From NCBI RefSeq assembly GCF_910589235.1, contig NC_060963.1:4041001-4105000 (forward strand): a DNA stretch of 64,000 nt, given 5' to 3'. This DNA is from Vespa crabro. Lineage: Eukaryota; Arthropoda; Insecta; Hymenoptera; Vespidae. Below are positions 62,283 to 64,000 of this stretch, piece after piece (the first letter of the stretch is position 1; every line of letters begins with the position of its first letter). The notes beneath the pieces were generated by a model. That model was not told the DNA's origin and searched no databases. It saw only the letters and a list, made by a program, of their open reading frames with translations. Position numbers and translations under genes: made by a program.

Positions 62283-62557
62283 AATATATATGTATATAAT
62301 ATACGTACAGACACACACACACACATATATATGTGTGTGTATATTTTTTTTCCTATTAAACTCAGACAAAAATTCAAATAAAATTTCGATGTATGGCTTG
62401 TCCTCGGGCATTTCAATTAAAACGGAAATATTATCAACGTGTTTTAATCGTTCGGAAATAAGTACAGCGTTGTGAAAGCATGCTTGATATTGTTGAAACG
62501 GTGAGAATTTTTTATCGGACAAATGTATCTTTCTTTTTTTTAATATTACGTTTTCTC

Positions 62558-62591
<34 letters not shown>

Positions 62592-62997
62592 CCTCTCTCC
62601 CTCTTATACACAGATATACCACATAGACACATATAAAAAGAGAAAAAAACATGCACCATTCGGAGTGGTTAAGAAAACGCAATTGCTGAAATGCACGCAA
62701 AACCCTCTTTGTTTGCACAAGATACGCCGCGAAAACTCTTACATATCTTGGATATTGCACGTAAGGTAAAGAAAGTAAAAAAAAAAAAAAAAAAAAAAAG
62801 AGAAAAGAGAAAGAAAAAGAAAAGGAAAAAGGGAAAAGTAGAAGTGGAGTAAAATCATCGTGAGTGTTTCGTTAGTAGATTCTTTTTTTTTTCTTATTAA
62901 CGTCATGATATAATTTTCTCAAGACTGATTAAATGTTTTTAAAAAATTTCATTATCAATGAAACACCCTGTATATCTCTCTCATCTCTCTCAGAAAG

Positions 62998-62999
<2 letters not shown>

Positions 63000-63064
<65 letters not shown>
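63000..63064. repeat. (GA)n microsatellite
   Basis: About 30 near-perfect GA units. Confidence 0.95.
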
Positions 63065-63069
<5 letters not shown>

Positions 63070-63492
63070 AGAGAAGGAAGAAGGATATTTTAGTAAACCT
63101 TTACGGCTTAATTTGCGTTCCCCGCAGGTGGGAAAGATAATAAGAATAATATTTCGCGATTATAGAGTCCCCGTCATCATATCGTTTTTCTTCTTGTCCT
63201 ATTAATCTGGTAGGGCATGAAAACTCCGTCGACGTATATAACATACTTTGTATAACTTATATAACTCTGTATCAAAATCAAGGCTACGTTGCTCCTTTCC
63301 ATGTAAATTCCTGTATTACATATCGGATGAGCCCAGTTTTAAGATTTTAATGAAAGTCAGCTAACAGAAAATAATCTCTAAACTTATCAATCTGTTTACT
63401 CTTTTTTTCAAAACTTTTTGAGGAATTATTATTTTCTTTCTCCGCTTTTTCTTTTTGCGATTAAGAGGAGTCTTCTTCTTCTTTTTCTTCTA

Positions 63493-63526
<34 letters not shown>

Positions 63527-63749
63527 TGCAAAATAAAAAGAAAAAGAAAGAGAAAAAGAAGGAAGAAAGTATTATCCATGTTCGTATTATTTGATTACAT
63601 ACGATTACGAAAATTCCTTCTATGTTCTTTTTCAACTGTGTATTTTTAACCGAGTAAAACTATCCGAGAATATTTTTGCATGTCGAAGAATCGTTTGACT
63701 AAGGCATTACATATATGTGTGTATGTGTGTTTGTATGTACGTTTGTATA

Positions 63750-63786
<37 letters not shown>

Positions 63787-64000
63787 GCGTGGGGTTCGTT
63801 AATAGATCTTACAGAGTTCTCTTTACATTATTTCCGTAAGGAAGAAAAGATCATGGAAGCTCATTAACGTTAATAACAGTAAGTATTCTTCTTGAAAGAG
63901 AAATAAAGGAAACTGGGAAAAGAAGAAGAAGGAATAGATAAGAAAAGAAAGAGAGAGAAAGAGAGAGAGATAGAGAAATCGTCCTTGTTAGCTTACGTCG

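Larger units (their letters stand above)
61181..64000. other. Right-end gene-poor stretch
   Basis: 2.8 kb of mostly simple sequence: (TTC)n at about 61393-61460, T-runs at 61690-61735, (GA)n at 61871-61950, (AT)n at 62231-62280, (CT)n at 62541-62602, an A-run at 62778-62800, (GA)n at 63000-63064, an A-run at 63494-63523 and (AT)n at 63745-63786. Unique segments between them (for example 62370-62520, 62650-62760, 63090-63350) show no recognisable exon. Confidence 0.5.

Noticed and set aside
61860..62522. 220-aa minus-strand frame, the longest in the right third
   Set aside because: Built from (GA)n read as Ser/Leu and (AT)n read as Tyr/Ile, joined by AT-rich DNA; not a gene.
1..64000. Transposon, viral, tRNA or rRNA genes
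   Set aside because: I looked for transposase or reverse transcriptase-like frames and for tRNA B-box-like sequence by eye and found none. A RepeatMasker, tRNAscan-SE and Rfam run would be decisive.

Overview
This is a 64 kb piece of an animal nuclear genome, very AT-rich and gene-dense on its left three quarters. Every recognisable gene is split by short GT-AG introns, mostly 60-200 bp. The gene set (brahma, clueless, an Unc-51-type Atg1 kinase, DENR, TSPO, AP-3 beta) together with the compact introns and abundant (CT)n, (GA)n, (AT)n and (CATA)n microsatellites points to an insect. A hymenopteran, perhaps a vespid-like wasp, is my inference; nothing in the sequence proves it. I saw no transposase, CRISPR array, tRNA, rRNA, or viral or bacterial gene.

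Layout. An inositol monophosphatase gene (890-2312, +) appears to sit inside the first intron of brahma, of which only the first coding exon is present (2679-2954, -). Then come NDUFB8 (4139-5040, +), THOC5 (5403-8218, +), DRC2/CCDC65 (8322-10149, -), a SWAP-70/DEF6 family gene (10991-13435, -), METTL16 (14169-16160, +), clueless/CLUH (17976-26935, -), DENR (27652-28799, +), RNA polymerase III subunit RPC9 (28932-29499, -), Atg1/ULK (30930-34244, +), TSPO (34809-35972, -), a very short FAM169-like gene (36967-38131, +), AP-3 beta (38446-42670, -), mitochondrial ribosomal protein S30/mL65 (43393-45463, +) and a GH30 lysosomal glucosylceramidase (45680-47908, -). I rebuilt the exons by eye. For every complete gene the exon lengths sum to a multiple of three and the protein length suits the family.

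From METTL16 to glucosylceramidase ten genes alternate strand without exception, so almost every gene shares a divergent promoter on one side and a convergent 3' end on the other. Most are housekeeping genes. Several serve mitochondria (NDUFB8, clueless, TSPO, mRpS30) and several the lysosome/autophagy system (Atg1, AP-3 beta, glucosylceramidase). I see no operon and no new multi-gene system.

From about 48 kb to the right edge the window is a 16 kb stretch without a recognisable gene. It is filled with microsatellites and polypurine/polypyrimidine tracts, broken by a few non-repetitive islands. Two islands could hold first exons of a gene that continues beyond the window: a spliced-looking exon at 51493-51623, and a TATA box followed by a mini-exon at 53214-53280. 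These are the most open questions here. Other points worth checking are a 72-nt METTL16 intron that keeps the reading frame open, the minimal FAM169-like protein, and a four-CCAAT divergent promoter between clueless and DENR.
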